Shown: positions 14,985 through 23,844 of the stretch, piece by piece
Layout: every line of letters starts with the position of its first letter
How positions within the stretch are numbered: position 1 is the first letter of the stretch
NCBI GenBank assembly: GCA_052298855.1
Contig: DAVZXP010000003.1
Location: forward strand, 1-64,000
Source of the DNA: Fimenecus sp052298855
GTDB lineage: Bacteria > Bacillota > Clostridia > Oscillospirales > Acutalibacteraceae
Length of the DNA: 64,000 bases
Reading direction: 5' to 3'
Position numbers and translations under genes: made by a program
The notes under the pieces: generated by a model
Seen by the model: the letters and a program-made list of their open reading frames with translations, nothing else
Databases searched by the model: none
What the model was told of the DNA's origin: nothing

Positions 14985-15068
14985 TACCTACCTTAATATA
15001 GTCTCGCTATTGAGGGCGGGAAAACCGCTTTATAGTGCGTTTAGGCGCACTGCCCCCTAATATGCGGC
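14985..15068 (-). promoter_or_regulatory. L21 leader RNA (ribosomal protein L21 autoregulatory leader)
   Basis: The 5' untranslated region of rplU contains the hairpins GTGCGC-CTAAAC-GCGCAC-like and AAGCGGTTTTCCCGC followed by GGTAGG before the start codon, the conserved pattern of the Firmicute L21 leader (Rfam L21_leader, from memory). Feedback control by L21 is the accepted model; binding cannot be seen here. Confidence 0.8.
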
Positions 15069-15074
15069 AATAGT

Positions 15075-15103
15075 ATTTTAACAGCGTTGTAAGGTTTTGT
15101 CAA
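15075..15103 (-). promoter_or_regulatory. Promoter of rplU operon
   Basis: Minus strand TTGACA, 17-bp spacer, TAAAAT; transcription would start at the 5' end of the L21 leader. Confidence 0.8.
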
Positions 15104-15149
15104 GAGAAATTTTGAAAACCGACTTGCTGTCAAAGTCTTATCTGTGAAC

Positions 15150-16778
15150 TCAGCCGTTGAGCTTTCCGTTAAGAATGGAAACGGTTCTGCTGTCCGAAAG
15201 AGAATTTACAGCCGAAGATGCTGCATTGTAGTTTTCCGAGGTCGGATTATCCTTGTACTTGTTCACAAGTCCCTCTGCAAGCTTATATCTGTCAAGGTCC
15301 GAAGCATTATTTACAAAGATAACATCCGAGCCGTTACTGCTCATATTCGAGCCTGCTTTATAGTCATAAAGTGAAATATCAAGGTCAACATTGTTGTAAA
15401 TGCCGGGAACTCTGCCTTTGTCGGAATATTGCCACATCTTGTACGGATGTCTGAAATTTGTGACACTTGAAGTGTAGTGAGCAACCCAAATTTCATATCC
15501 CGAAAGCCTTGAGAACTGAAGCTCGTCATCAAAGAACGACTTGCTCGCATAAACGCCTGCCTTATAGCCGTTCGCTCTGATTTTTTCGCAGAACGCAACC
15601 GCACAATCGGTCCTTGTCTGTTTTGAAATTCTATCGGCTCTGCCCGTTCTGTCACCTCTTGCATACTCGGTATCAAAGTAAATCGGATATTGGAGCTTTC
15701 TGCCGTTGAGAGTATTGAGGACAAGGTCAGCCTCCTGCAAAGCCTCGTCAACATTCGTCGCCTGTGAATAGAAATAAATGCCGACATCAATTCCGTTTGC
15801 TTTTGCACCGCTGATATTGTTTTCAAACTGAATATCAAGTTTCATACTGCCGGCAGAGCCGTAGCCTCTGTAGCCTATTCTCAAAATGGCGTAGTCAATA
15901 CCTGCGGATTTAACCTGAGCCCAGTCAATTTTGCCCTGATGCTTCGATACGTCAATTCCTGTCCTCGAAGCCTGTGCACCGTAATTGTTGAAGAAATATC
16001 TTGTTCCGTTTATCGATTGATGACCGTTCAAAAGATTTGAGCCGCCGTCAAAATAGAACACGGAATTGTTTACCCTGTAAAAGCCTTGCAGTCCGCCCGA
16101 CACAATATAGGTCAGCTTTGTAATCAGGTTTCCTCCCTGCGAGGGATTGGTTGTAGGGCCTTGAGTTTCGGGTTCGGACGGCTTCGTTGTAGGTGTGGGC
16201 GGAACCGGCTCTTGAATTGCGGGAGCCGTAACAACAACAGTTGTTTTTTCTTCCCCCTTTTCAGAAGAATCAAGCACCTTATTGCCGCCTGCGTCCTCAT
16301 CGGCTTTATCGTTACCCGAAGCCACAGGTGCGGTAACGCTCTTATCTCTGACAAGCTTTTCTTTCGCAACCTGGGTTATCGGCTCTGTCACTTCGGCAAC
16401 AGTTTCAGTCTCGGTTTCCGTTTCAGTCTCGGTTTCCGTTTCCGTTTCGGTAAGTGTTTCCGCAATTGCAACATTAACAGTATCGGGAGCTTTTTTAACA
16501 GCCGGTGCGGCATAGATTTTTGCATAGACAACGGCAAAAACGGTTACAATGACAACCGCCGTACTGATAGCGCCCGTCATTCTTGCTCTCTTTATAGCTT
16601 CAGGAGATTTCAGCTTCTTTGCGCCTTTACTATTATTATCGCTGTTCGGAGTGAAAACCACGCACTCGTTTTCGGCAGCCCTTGAAGCACCGATTTTTTC
16701 TTCTTTGTTCTGTTTCTCAAATTCAACTTTAATGTTATCAGTGTCGGAATTTTTAATTTCTTTACCGTTAAGCTTCAT
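15150..16778 (-). CDS. Membrane-anchored GH25 lysozyme-like muramidase
   Basis: 542 residues. A cytoplasmic tail of about 65 residues precedes one transmembrane helix (AISTAVVIVTVFAVVYA). A Thr-Glu repeat (TETETETE...) and a Pro/Thr/Glu-rich linker follow, then a short aromatic wall-binding-like repeat (GFYRVNNSVFYFDGG; RYFFNNYG) and a C-terminal glycoside hydrolase 25 domain. That domain starts RTGIDVSKHQGKIDW and has the catalytic YFDTEYA acidic pair. It should cut the MurNAc-GlcNAc bond of peptidoglycan outside the membrane. ATG 16778 is chosen because AGGAG stands 10 nt upstream; the frame extends 57 bases further without a site. Confidence 0.9.
   Translation of the reverse strand: MKLNGKEIKNSDTDNIKVEFEKQNKEEKIGASRAAENECVVFTPNSDNNSKGAKKLKSPEAIKRARMTGAISTAVVIVTVFAVVYAKIYAAPAVKKAPDTVNVAIAETLTETETETETETETETETVAEVTEPITQVAKEKLVRDKSVTAPVASGNDKADEDAGGNKVLDSSEKGEEKTTVVVTAPAIQEPVPPTPTTKPSEPETQGPTTNPSQGGNLITKLTYIVSGGLQGFYRVNNSVFYFDGGSNLLNGHQSINGTRYFFNNYGAQASRTGIDVSKHQGKIDWAQVKSAGIDYAILRIGYRGYGSAGSMKLDIQFENNISGAKANGIDVGIYFYSQATNVDEALQEADLVLNTLNGRKLQYPIYFDTEYARGDRTGRADRISKQTRTDCAVAFCEKIRANGYKAGVYASKSFFDDELQFSRLSGYEIWVAHYTSSVTNFRHPYKMWQYSDKGRVPGIYNNVDLDISLYDYKAGSNMSSNGSDVIFVNNASDLDRYKLAEGLVNKYKDNPTSENYNAASSAVNSLSDSRTVSILNGKLNG
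16380..16446 (-). repeat. Short tandem repeat encoding the Thr-Glu tract
   Basis: Repeats of a 6-bp unit coding Thr-Glu (ACNGAR on the minus strand), about nine times in the muramidase stalk. Tracts like this can change length by slippage without breaking the frame. Confidence 0.8.
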
Positions 16779-16806
16779 TTTTCTCACACTCCTATACAGA
16801 TAATTA

Positions 16807-16835
16807 ATTATACCATATATAGCTGTTAAATGCAA
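16807..16835 (-). promoter_or_regulatory. Promoter of the GH25 gene
   Basis: Minus strand TTGCAT, 17 bp, TATAAT, about 30 bp from ATG 16778. Confidence 0.75.
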
Positions 16836-16861
16836 CGGTTTGCTTTTTTTGAAATATTTGT

Positions 16862-16892
16862 AAAAAAACAGGACAGAGATGTCCCTGTCCTG
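16862..16892 (-). terminator. Terminator of the hemolysin III gene
   Basis: Minus strand CAGGACAG...CTGTCCTG hairpin followed by seven T residues, 35 bp past the gene's stop. Confidence 0.85.
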
Positions 16893-16926
16893 AGCCGTTA
16901 AAAGCTGTTAAATTTGCAAATAAAGC

Positions 16927-17598
16927 TTATGCTGTAAACACATATAAAAACAACGAGAAGAAATGAAGTATTGAGCCTGCAAGCACAAAGAAGTGGAACA
17001 CGCTGTGGAAATACTTTTTCTTCGCACCGATACCGTAGAGTATTGCTCCGAGCGTGTAAGCTATACCGCCCGAGACGAGCAAATAAACGGCTCTGTGGTC
17101 AATACAATTCCAGAGTATCCTCACGCAGACGATAATCATCCAGCCGAGCGCAAGATACAAAATCATCTGAATTGTTTTCGTTGTGTTGAACAAAAAGAAT
17201 GTCATAAACATTGCAATAACGACCGTTACCCACGCAACAGCCAAGACCGCTACGCCTGCTTTAAAGTTCACGGGCATTATGACAAGCCAAGCAAACGGGG
17301 TTATCGTTCCGGCTATCATAAGGTATATCATTGAATGGTCAACCATTCTCATTGCCTTTTTTCCGTTGTTGGGACGAAGTGCGTGATAAACCGCCGAGCA
17401 GGTGTACATAGCAATCATTGTAAGTCCGTAGATTAAAGCCGCTATAAGATACTGCCACGACCAAGCCTTAAACGCCTTGTAAATGCACAGGAGGGTTGCG
17501 AGAACGGAAAGTCCGCCTCCGACCATATGGCTTATCGAGTTTATCCAATCCTCGGTTCGGGTATAATCTGCAAGTTTGATTGAGTCAAGCTTTGACAT
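16927..17598 (-). CDS. Hemolysin III / PAQR-family membrane protein (TrhA type)
   Basis: About 223 residues with seven predicted hydrophobic helices. It has the PAQR signature: NSISHMVGGGLSV near the start, a SAVYH motif, HSMIYLMIAGTITPF in the middle, and SVFHFFVLAGSILHF at the end, supplying the metal-site histidines. Bacterial members are linked to membrane fluidity or lipid homeostasis; toxin activity is not implied. The start ATG 17598 has AGGAG 7 nt upstream. Single-gene unit with its own promoter and terminator. Confidence 0.88.
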   Translation of the reverse strand: MSKLDSIKLADYTRTEDWINSISHMVGGGLSVLATLLCIYKAFKAWSWQYLIAALIYGLTMIAMYTCSAVYHALRPNNGKKAMRMVDHSMIYLMIAGTITPFAWLVIMPVNFKAGVAVLAVAWVTVVIAMFMTFFLFNTTKTIQMILYLALGWMIIVCVRILWNCIDHRAVYLLVSGGIAYTLGAILYGIGAKKKYFHSVFHFFVLAGSILHFFSLFLYVFTA

Positions 17599-17680
17599 TG
17601 TAATTCTCCTTTTTCTTTGCAAATTTTCGGCTGTTACGCCTTAAATTACCCTTACCTATCTTTTAATTACCTTAAATGCA

Positions 17681-17709
17681 ATTATATCAAAGCCGCCGTG
17701 CTTTTTCAA
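17681..17709 (-). promoter_or_regulatory. Promoter of the hemolysin III gene
   Basis: Minus strand TTGAAA, 17 bp, TATAAT. It lies between the phosphoesterase stop and the hemolysin III start, so the long upstream operon probably ends before it. Confidence 0.7.
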
Positions 17710-17750
17710 GCCTGCCCATTGATTATTGTCAATTACCGTTATTGTGTCGA

Positions 17751-19172
17751 TTATCTTTTTACCGTGAGCGTTTCATTGTCCAAATCGCCGCCCGTCAGAA
17801 TTTCCCTTATCGCCGTATTGAGCGAGGAGGTAAGCCTGTTGATTTTTTCGTCTTTGATTTTAAGCCTCTTCACCGCCCTGTCGGGAAGTCCGACGAAGCT
17901 CGTTACCGCATTGTAATACGCCGAGCCTTCGGGATGCTTAACACAAGCGCCGTCGAGCACCGATAAAATCTGCTCGTTTACTATGTCGATTATCCTCTTG
18001 TCCGCCAATTCGTCAAGGTCGGAATTTGAAAAGGTTGTGCCGAGCGTTACGGCGTTTATGATTTTGCCGAGAGTCTTGACGGACATTTTATCGGCTGTAC
18101 ACGCAAGAGCCTTTAGCACGGGACGCAGCTTGAGAGCCGTTTTCCTGCCCATACCGTACTCCCTCATATCCTTTACATAGAACTCCTTATCAGAGTTCTT
18201 TGCGGACGAGAGTATTCTGCCGACAAGGTTTTGTGCGTGAATTTCAAAGTAGCGTGAGGTGTATTTTTCGCCGTTATAGGTAAAGCCCGAAAGCTTTCGG
18301 GTTTCGATTTTAACTGTGTTTTCATCAGCCGTCAGGGTTACAATGGGCGCAGGATAGCCGACAAGAGAGCCGACATTTATCTCATAAAGCTCCTTGCCCG
18401 TAGGAGACACATATTTATCAATGCGCTGAATATGGCTGTGACCGACGAACAGAAAACGCATACCCGCTTCGGCAAATTTTTCGATATACATCTCGTGCTT
18501 TTTACAGCAGGTGCCGTTATCGGTTATAAGCGGCGAAATATGCGGATAGAGCAGATGGTGCTCCATACCGATAACCAATTTGCCGCTGTCAGACTCTTTT
18601 TTAATTCTGTCCGTTATCCACTCGAGGTGCTCCGGCATAAAGCCCGAATTACCCTCGCCGTCCTGATCGTCGATAAGCGAAAACAGCACGACATCGTTCG
18701 GGAACTCGACAATATATGACGAGGTTCCGAGGTGAGTTATGTATTCCTCCTTCGCCCTGCTCGGTCCGAAGTTAAAATACATTTCGTGCAATTCCTCGCT
18801 TGTGACAGTCTCGACATCGTGGCAGACCCTGTCGCCGACATACCGCCTTGCGTTGCCGTCACAGCACCAATCGTGGGTTGCAAGGGTAACGCAGACGGGT
18901 ATTTTTTCGGAAAATTTATTAAGCTTTTCAATCATCTCGAGGTGGCTTGCTTTTTCGCCGTCGTCGGATATATCGCCGATTATCATAAGTGCGTCGGGAT
19001 TTATCTCTTTAATCTCTTCGAGTGCGGCGTCGATAATAGCTCCCGTTTCCCTCAAGCATTTCTGGTCTGTTCCGCTTCGCCTTTCATACGCCTCGCCGCT
19101 TGTTCCGAGCGTTTCGGAATAGTGGTGCGTGTCGGCAATAAAGGTGAGCGTTGTTTTATTACTGCTTTGCAT
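17751..19172 (-). CDS. Calcineurin-like metallophosphoesterase
   Basis: 473 residues. Metal-ligand blocks run in order: FIADTHH near residue 11 (DxH), IIGDISDDGE (GD), ATHDW in place of GNHE, GMEHH, and VGHSH (GHxH). This supports a binuclear phosphoesterase fold. The C-terminal 170 residues are not recognised. There is no signal peptide, so it should act in the cytoplasm. It overlaps the GPH symporter stop by 14 bp and is last in a run after mtaD-pnp-mtnA. A phosphatase for a sugar or nucleoside phosphate in that pathway is possible but unproven. Confidence 0.8.
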   Translation of the reverse strand: MQSSNKTTLTFIADTHHYSETLGTSGEAYERRSGTDQKCLRETGAIIDAALEEIKEINPDALMIIGDISDDGEKASHLEMIEKLNKFSEKIPVCVTLATHDWCCDGNARRYVGDRVCHDVETVTSEELHEMYFNFGPSRAKEEYITHLGTSSYIVEFPNDVVLFSLIDDQDGEGNSGFMPEHLEWITDRIKKESDSGKLVIGMEHHLLYPHISPLITDNGTCCKKHEMYIEKFAEAGMRFLFVGHSHIQRIDKYVSPTGKELYEINVGSLVGYPAPIVTLTADENTVKIETRKLSGFTYNGEKYTSRYFEIHAQNLVGRILSSAKNSDKEFYVKDMREYGMGRKTALKLRPVLKALACTADKMSVKTLGKIINAVTLGTTFSNSDLDELADKRIIDIVNEQILSVLDGACVKHPEGSAYYNAVTSFVGLPDRAVKRLKIKDEKINRLTSSLNTAIREILTGGDLDNETLTVKR

Positions 19173-20667
19173 TTGCTTTTTTGAGAGCTTCCTTTTCGTG
19201 TCTTGCCTTGAGCTCCTCTATCATCATATGATGGCTCTTGCCCGAAATATTATAGAATGCCATCGGGATAAGCATAAGGCCATAGCCGATTGCAGGCAAA
19301 AGCGTAGTCATAAAGAACAACGCCTTGTTCGTTGCCATATTCTGTATCATTGAGCCCTCTGTGTGAGAAATATAGCCCGTGTATGAAAGTATTGCAAGTC
19401 CGATAGCAGACGAAACGGAGTTTTCAATCTTGCCCGTAAAGGACATAAGAGAAAGCATAACACCCTCAACTCTTGTGCCTGTTTTCCACTCAACGTAGTC
19501 AACAGTCTCAGCCTCCATCTCCTTCTGCATAAGGTTTTTACACTCAAGCGGAACAGCGGTAAGACCTGTGAAAATAACCGTAAGAATACCTATCGGAAGC
19601 GAAACGACCTCTCCTACTTCCTTGCCGAGATAGCCGTTGCGGCAGGTAACATAGAATAAAACGTGAAGCACGATTGCTATAATACAGCAAGCTCTGAAGA
19701 ACTTTCTCGGGTCTGATTTTGCGCCGAGCTTTTCAACAAGCTTCGGAACGCCGATACCTGCGATAAGGAAGCCCGGGAATGTGATAACGTCGATGAAAAC
19801 GTTGTATTTTGTTGTAAACATAAGGTCCGCTACAAAGTAGAAGGAAACCTGATTTGTAACCTTTACGATAAGGAAGAAAATGTTTGCAAGGAAGAGCATA
19901 AGAAGCGGTCTGTTTGAGAAAAGAAGTGAGAAGCACTCCGCAACAGATGGCGACTCCTCGTGATGAACAGCCCTCTCCGTTGTGTTCTTAAACGTAAAGC
20001 GTGTGAATACAAGTATGCCGATTGCCGAAACACAGCCGCCCGTAAGGTAAGCCTTTGCGGTGTGAGTGTTAAAGTAAGGCAGCCAGCCTGCGCACGCAAC
20101 GAAAAGGCCGGGCAAAACACCCGAAACGGAACGCACAATCGACGACACGCCGTAAAGCTTTGTTCGTTCAATTCCGTTCGGAGTAATAGCAAACGCCAAT
20201 GCGCCCATAGGAATATCGAACGCCGTATATGTAACGTCAAGTCCTACAAAAAGCAGGGTTGTCCACGCAATACACATCCAATCGGGCATCTGTGAGGGAA
20301 TACCCACGAAGAACAAAATCATTACTGCGGCGATAAACCACGGAGCACGGCGGATATACGGTCTCATCTGACCTTCCTTAGTACGTGTCTTATCGACGAT
20401 AATGCCCATCATCGGGTCATTGATAGCGTCGAATATTCCGCAGTAAAGTCTGATTTTCGAGGCAATTCCCATCGGGTTTGAAAACCTTGAAAATAATACG
20501 TTTGTCAAGAAGTAGTTGAGGTATTTCGAGCCTGTCATTGAGGTAAACATACCCTGTGCGCCTCTGCCGAGAGCGTAAGAAATCGTTTCTCTCCATGTGA
20601 GATAGGTCTCCTCGCCCACGTCCTTTTTGACGATTTTCGAGTCTAAAAATTCTTTTAACTTTGCCAT
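19159..20667 (-). CDS. GPH-family (MFS) sugar/nucleoside:cation symporter
   Basis: 502 residues and about 12 transmembrane helices. The N-terminal loop motif NDPMMGIIVDKTRTKEGQMRPYI is the signature of glycoside-pentoside-hexuronide:cation symporters (MelB relatives). Embedded 16 bp downstream of mtnA, it might import methylthioribose or a nucleoside, but substrate cannot be read from sequence. Confidence 0.85.
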   Translation of the reverse strand: MAKLKEFLDSKIVKKDVGEETYLTWRETISYALGRGAQGMFTSMTGSKYLNYFLTNVLFSRFSNPMGIASKIRLYCGIFDAINDPMMGIIVDKTRTKEGQMRPYIRRAPWFIAAVMILFFVGIPSQMPDWMCIAWTTLLFVGLDVTYTAFDIPMGALAFAITPNGIERTKLYGVSSIVRSVSGVLPGLFVACAGWLPYFNTHTAKAYLTGGCVSAIGILVFTRFTFKNTTERAVHHEESPSVAECFSLLFSNRPLLMLFLANIFFLIVKVTNQVSFYFVADLMFTTKYNVFIDVITFPGFLIAGIGVPKLVEKLGAKSDPRKFFRACCIIAIVLHVLFYVTCRNGYLGKEVGEVVSLPIGILTVIFTGLTAVPLECKNLMQKEMEAETVDYVEWKTGTRVEGVMLSLMSFTGKIENSVSSAIGLAILSYTGYISHTEGSMIQNMATNKALFFMTTLLPAIGYGLMLIPMAFYNISGKSHHMMIEELKARHEKEALKKANAKQ

Positions 20668-20683
20668 TGGCTTCCCCCTCGGG

Positions 20684-21727
20684 TTATAAATTTTTATTTA
20701 TTTCACAGGCAGAGAACACGCCTTTGTCTGTAATAAATGCCGTTATTAAATCTGCGTCGGTTACATCAAACGCAGGGTTAAGCGCAGAAACACCGTCGGG
20801 AGCCATACGCTTCTGATAGTGCATTTCGGTTACCTCGTCGGATGAACGCATTTCGATTTTTATGTCATCGCCCGTAAGCGTGTTTTTGTCAAAGGTCGAT
20901 ACGGGTGCGCACACATAAAACGGTATTGAGTAGTGTTGTGCCAAAATCGCAACGCCCGATGTGCCGATTTTGTTTGCCGTATCGCCGTTTGCGGCAATCC
21001 TGTCAGCTCCGACAAGCACGGCGTCAACAAGCTTGTTTTTCATAACATAAGACGCCATATTGTCGCAGATAAGAGTTGTGTCAATTCCTGCTTTGTCCAA
21101 TTCATAGCAAGTAAGCCTTGCCCCCTGCAAAAGCGGACGGGTTTCATCTGCATAGACCTTTAGGCTATGACCGTTTTCTTTTGCGATATATACAGGCGCC
21201 AAAGCCGTTCCGTACTTCACACAAGCAAGTCTGCCTGCGTTACAATGAGTCAAAACGGCACTCTTATTTTCCAAGAGCCTCGCTCCGTACTCTCCAATTC
21301 GTTTGCAACACTCGATGTCGTCGCTATGTATCTGCAAAGCCTTGACCTGTAAGGCTTTTTTGATGTTGTCAAGGTTTTCGCCTTTACAGGAGAAAAGCAC
21401 TTTTTTCATCTCCTCAACCGCCCAAAAAAGATTGACTGCGGTAGGTCTTGAGGACAAAATATACTCACAATTTTCCAAAAATTCAGAAACAAAACTGTCC
21501 TCGTCTGTCTGCTTGCTCTCGTTCGCAAGAACTGACAATGCAATCGCCGTTGACACGCCGATACAGGGTGCTCCCCTGAGCTTTAATTCCTTAATTGCGG
21601 TGTAAATCTCCTCTTTTTTGCCGAGCGAGAGCACAACCGTCTCATTGGGCAGCTTTGTTTGGTCAATTATTACAAGTTTATTGTTTTCGGTATCGTAAGC
21701 GACGGTTTCACCGTGTAAATCAAACAT
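20684..21727 (-). CDS. mtnA: S-methyl-5-thioribose-1-phosphate isomerase
   Basis: Converts methylthioribose-1-phosphate to methylthioribulose-1-phosphate in methionine salvage. At 347 residues it has the usual length. Family features are LRGAPCIGVSTAIAL (residues 50-64), the catalytic cysteine in THCNAGRLAC near 160, and the catalytic aspartate in GADRIAANGDTANKIGT near 240. It overlaps pnp by 8 bp. The related eIF2B-like ribose-1,5-bisphosphate isomerase is an alternative, but the adjacent MTA-processing genes favour MtnA. Confidence 0.92.
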   Translation of the reverse strand: MFDLHGETVAYDTENNKLVIIDQTKLPNETVVLSLGKKEEIYTAIKELKLRGAPCIGVSTAIALSVLANESKQTDEDSFVSEFLENCEYILSSRPTAVNLFWAVEEMKKVLFSCKGENLDNIKKALQVKALQIHSDDIECCKRIGEYGARLLENKSAVLTHCNAGRLACVKYGTALAPVYIAKENGHSLKVYADETRPLLQGARLTCYELDKAGIDTTLICDNMASYVMKNKLVDAVLVGADRIAANGDTANKIGTSGVAILAQHYSIPFYVCAPVSTFDKNTLTGDDIKIEMRSSDEVTEMHYQKRMAPDGVSALNPAFDVTDADLITAFITDKGVFSACEINKNL

Positions 21728-22538
21728 TCGGCAGTTCTCCGATTATCTTCATAATTAGCTTTTGCATTTCCTCAGCCTTTTTCCTGCCTGCCTCGAGGAC
21801 TTCCTCTTCTGTCAGCGGTTGGTCGAGAATACCCGAAGCCATATTTGAAATGAGAGAAAACGCAAGAACACGCATTTTACAATGATTAGCCGCTATAACC
21901 TCGGGAACGGTTGACATTCCGACAGCGTCCGCACCCAAAACACGAAATGCTCTGATTTCAGCCGGAGTTTCATATGACGGACCTGTGCAACCGATATAAA
22001 CACCGTCCTTGACCTCAACTCCGACAGCCTCTGCGCATTTTTTCGCAAGCGCACGCAAATCGGGGTTGTAGGCATAGCTCATATCGGGAAATCTCACGCC
22101 GAAGCGCTCATCATTCTTGCCTATAAGCACATTCGTACCCATAAAATTTATGTGGTCGTTGATAAGCATAAGGTCGCCGACGTTGAAATCCTTATTTATA
22201 CCGCCTGCGGCATTGGTTACAATCAAATTTTTAACGCCGAGCAGGTGCATAAGCCTTACGGGAAGCACAATATCCTTCATATCGTAGCCCTCGTAGAAAT
22301 GAAATCTGCCCTGCATACAAATAACGGGTCTGCCAGAGAGCGTACCCACGATAAACCTACCCTTATGACCGGGTGCGGTGGATACGGGGAAGCCGTCAAT
22401 ATCTTTGTAGTCAATATAGGTGGGATTTTCGATTTTCTCACCGAGCGAGCCGAGTCCCGAGCCTAAAATTATGCCTGTTTCGGGGGAAATATCGATTTTT
22501 GATTTGAGAAAATCAAGCATTTTTTCGATTTTATCCAT
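21720..22538 (-). CDS. punA: Purine nucleoside phosphorylase, trimeric type (possible methylthioinosine phosphorylase)
   Basis: 272 residues. GSGLGSLGEKI near the start, PGHKGRF, MQGRFHFYEGY, TNAAGGIN and GMSTVPEVIAANHC identify the trimeric inosine/guanosine phosphorylase group. It releases the base and ribose-1-phosphate. Position between an MTA/SAH deaminase and MtnA suggests that it splits methylthioinosine to hypoxanthine and methylthioribose-1-phosphate, the substrate of MtnA. That substrate is inference; ordinary inosine is equally compatible. It overlaps both neighbours by 8 bp. Confidence 0.92.
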   Translation of the reverse strand: MDKIEKMLDFLKSKIDISPETGIILGSGLGSLGEKIENPTYIDYKDIDGFPVSTAPGHKGRFIVGTLSGRPVICMQGRFHFYEGYDMKDIVLPVRLMHLLGVKNLIVTNAAGGINKDFNVGDLMLINDHINFMGTNVLIGKNDERFGVRFPDMSYAYNPDLRALAKKCAEAVGVEVKDGVYIGCTGPSYETPAEIRAFRVLGADAVGMSTVPEVIAANHCKMRVLAFSLISNMASGILDQPLTEEEVLEAGRKKAEEMQKLIMKIIGELPNV

Positions 22539-23835
22539 TTTGAACCTCCGAGACTACCTCTGCCACGATTTTATTGACCTCGTAGCCGAGCTTCTCAATA
22601 TCAATGGTAGTATATTCGCCGTTTTTATATAAAACCTTGCCGTCAACCATAGTCAAAACGACATCTGATTTTTCGGCTGAATAAACAATGTTGCTCACAA
22701 CGTCAAACGACGGGTACATATTCGGCTTATCGGTGTCGATTACCGTAATATCAGCCTTGTAACCCTCCTTGATAAGTCCCGTGTCAAGCCTCTGCTGTGC
22801 CTGTGCGCCGTTATAGGTTGCCATTTTAAGCACTGTTTTCGGCGAAACAACGTCGGGTCTGCCCGTTATTCCCTTTGGAAGAATAGCCGCAAGGTACATT
22901 TCACGGAGCATATCAAGTCCGTTGTTGCTTGATGCGGAGTCCGTGCCGATTGCAACGTTTATGCCGCTTTCGAGCAAGGCATTTGTATCGCAAACGCCGC
23001 TGCCGAGCTTCAAATTGCTTGCAGGACAATGTGCAACGCTGACGCCGTTTTCCTTGATAATATCCCTGTCCTCGTCGCTTATATATACACAATGAGCGAA
23101 AACCGTCGGTCTTTCAAGCACGCCTGCATCATAGAAAAGCCTTGTGGGAGTTTTGCTGTATTTCTTTATGCAATTCTCGTGCTCCGCCCTTGTTTCCGAA
23201 ACATGAATATGATTGACCTGTCCGAAGTCGTTTTCCCTTGCAAACTCGCCGAACTGCTCAATCATTGAAAGCATATTTGTATATTCCGAGTGAAGCGACA
23301 TATCGATTTTTATTCTGCCGTTCTCGGTGTTATGATACTGCCTTACGCCGTCAAGCGCCTCTTTAACACGGTAGCTGTCGAAGAAACTTTTTTCATCGGA
23401 AAATGACGAAATCGAACGTCCGAAATTGATTTTCATTCCGCTTTCACGGGCAGCCTTGATAACTCCGTCCTGAAAAAAGTACATATCGGAAAACGAGGTC
23501 GTTCCGCAGGCGAGCATTTCAGCCGCCGAAAGCAGCGTGCCGTAATAGGCTCTGTCGATATTCAGCCTGTCCTCAAACGGAAAAACCTTTTCATTGAGCC
23601 AACGTTCAAGCGGTAAATTTTCCGCATATCCCCTCAAAAGCGTCATAGTCGAATGGGTGTGAGCGTTGACAAAGCCGGGCAGTAAAACCTTGTTTGTTCC
23701 GTTGTAAATATCGGAAAACTCGCCGTCAGGTCTTGTTTTTCCGACATAGGTTATCCTGTCGCCCTGCGTTAAAACATACATATCGCTTTGGTAATCGAAA
23801 TTTTCATCGATTACACCGATTTTTTCAAATAACAT
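22531..23835 (-). CDS. mtaD: 5-methylthioadenosine/S-adenosylhomocysteine deaminase
   Basis: Amidohydrolase of the TRZ/ATZ group, 434 residues. The metal motif NAHTHSTM (HxH) is near residue 60, an HVSETRAEHE motif follows, a later metal His is in FAHCVYISDED, and the catalytic Asp is in GTDSASSNN. It deaminates methylthioadenosine and SAH. With pnp and mtnA immediately downstream it gives a deaminase-first salvage route. Guanine deaminase relatives are less likely given the context. Confidence 0.9.
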   Translation of the reverse strand: MLFEKIGVIDENFDYQSDMYVLTQGDRITYVGKTRPDGEFSDIYNGTNKVLLPGFVNAHTHSTMTLLRGYAENLPLERWLNEKVFPFEDRLNIDRAYYGTLLSAAEMLACGTTSFSDMYFFQDGVIKAARESGMKINFGRSISSFSDEKSFFDSYRVKEALDGVRQYHNTENGRIKIDMSLHSEYTNMLSMIEQFGEFARENDFGQVNHIHVSETRAEHENCIKKYSKTPTRLFYDAGVLERPTVFAHCVYISDEDRDIIKENGVSVAHCPASNLKLGSGVCDTNALLESGINVAIGTDSASSNNGLDMLREMYLAAILPKGITGRPDVVSPKTVLKMATYNGAQAQQRLDTGLIKEGYKADITVIDTDKPNMYPSFDVVSNIVYSAEKSDVVLTMVDGKVLYKNGEYTTIDIEKLGYEVNKIVAEVVSEVQNG

Positions 23836-23844
23836 ATGTGCCTC

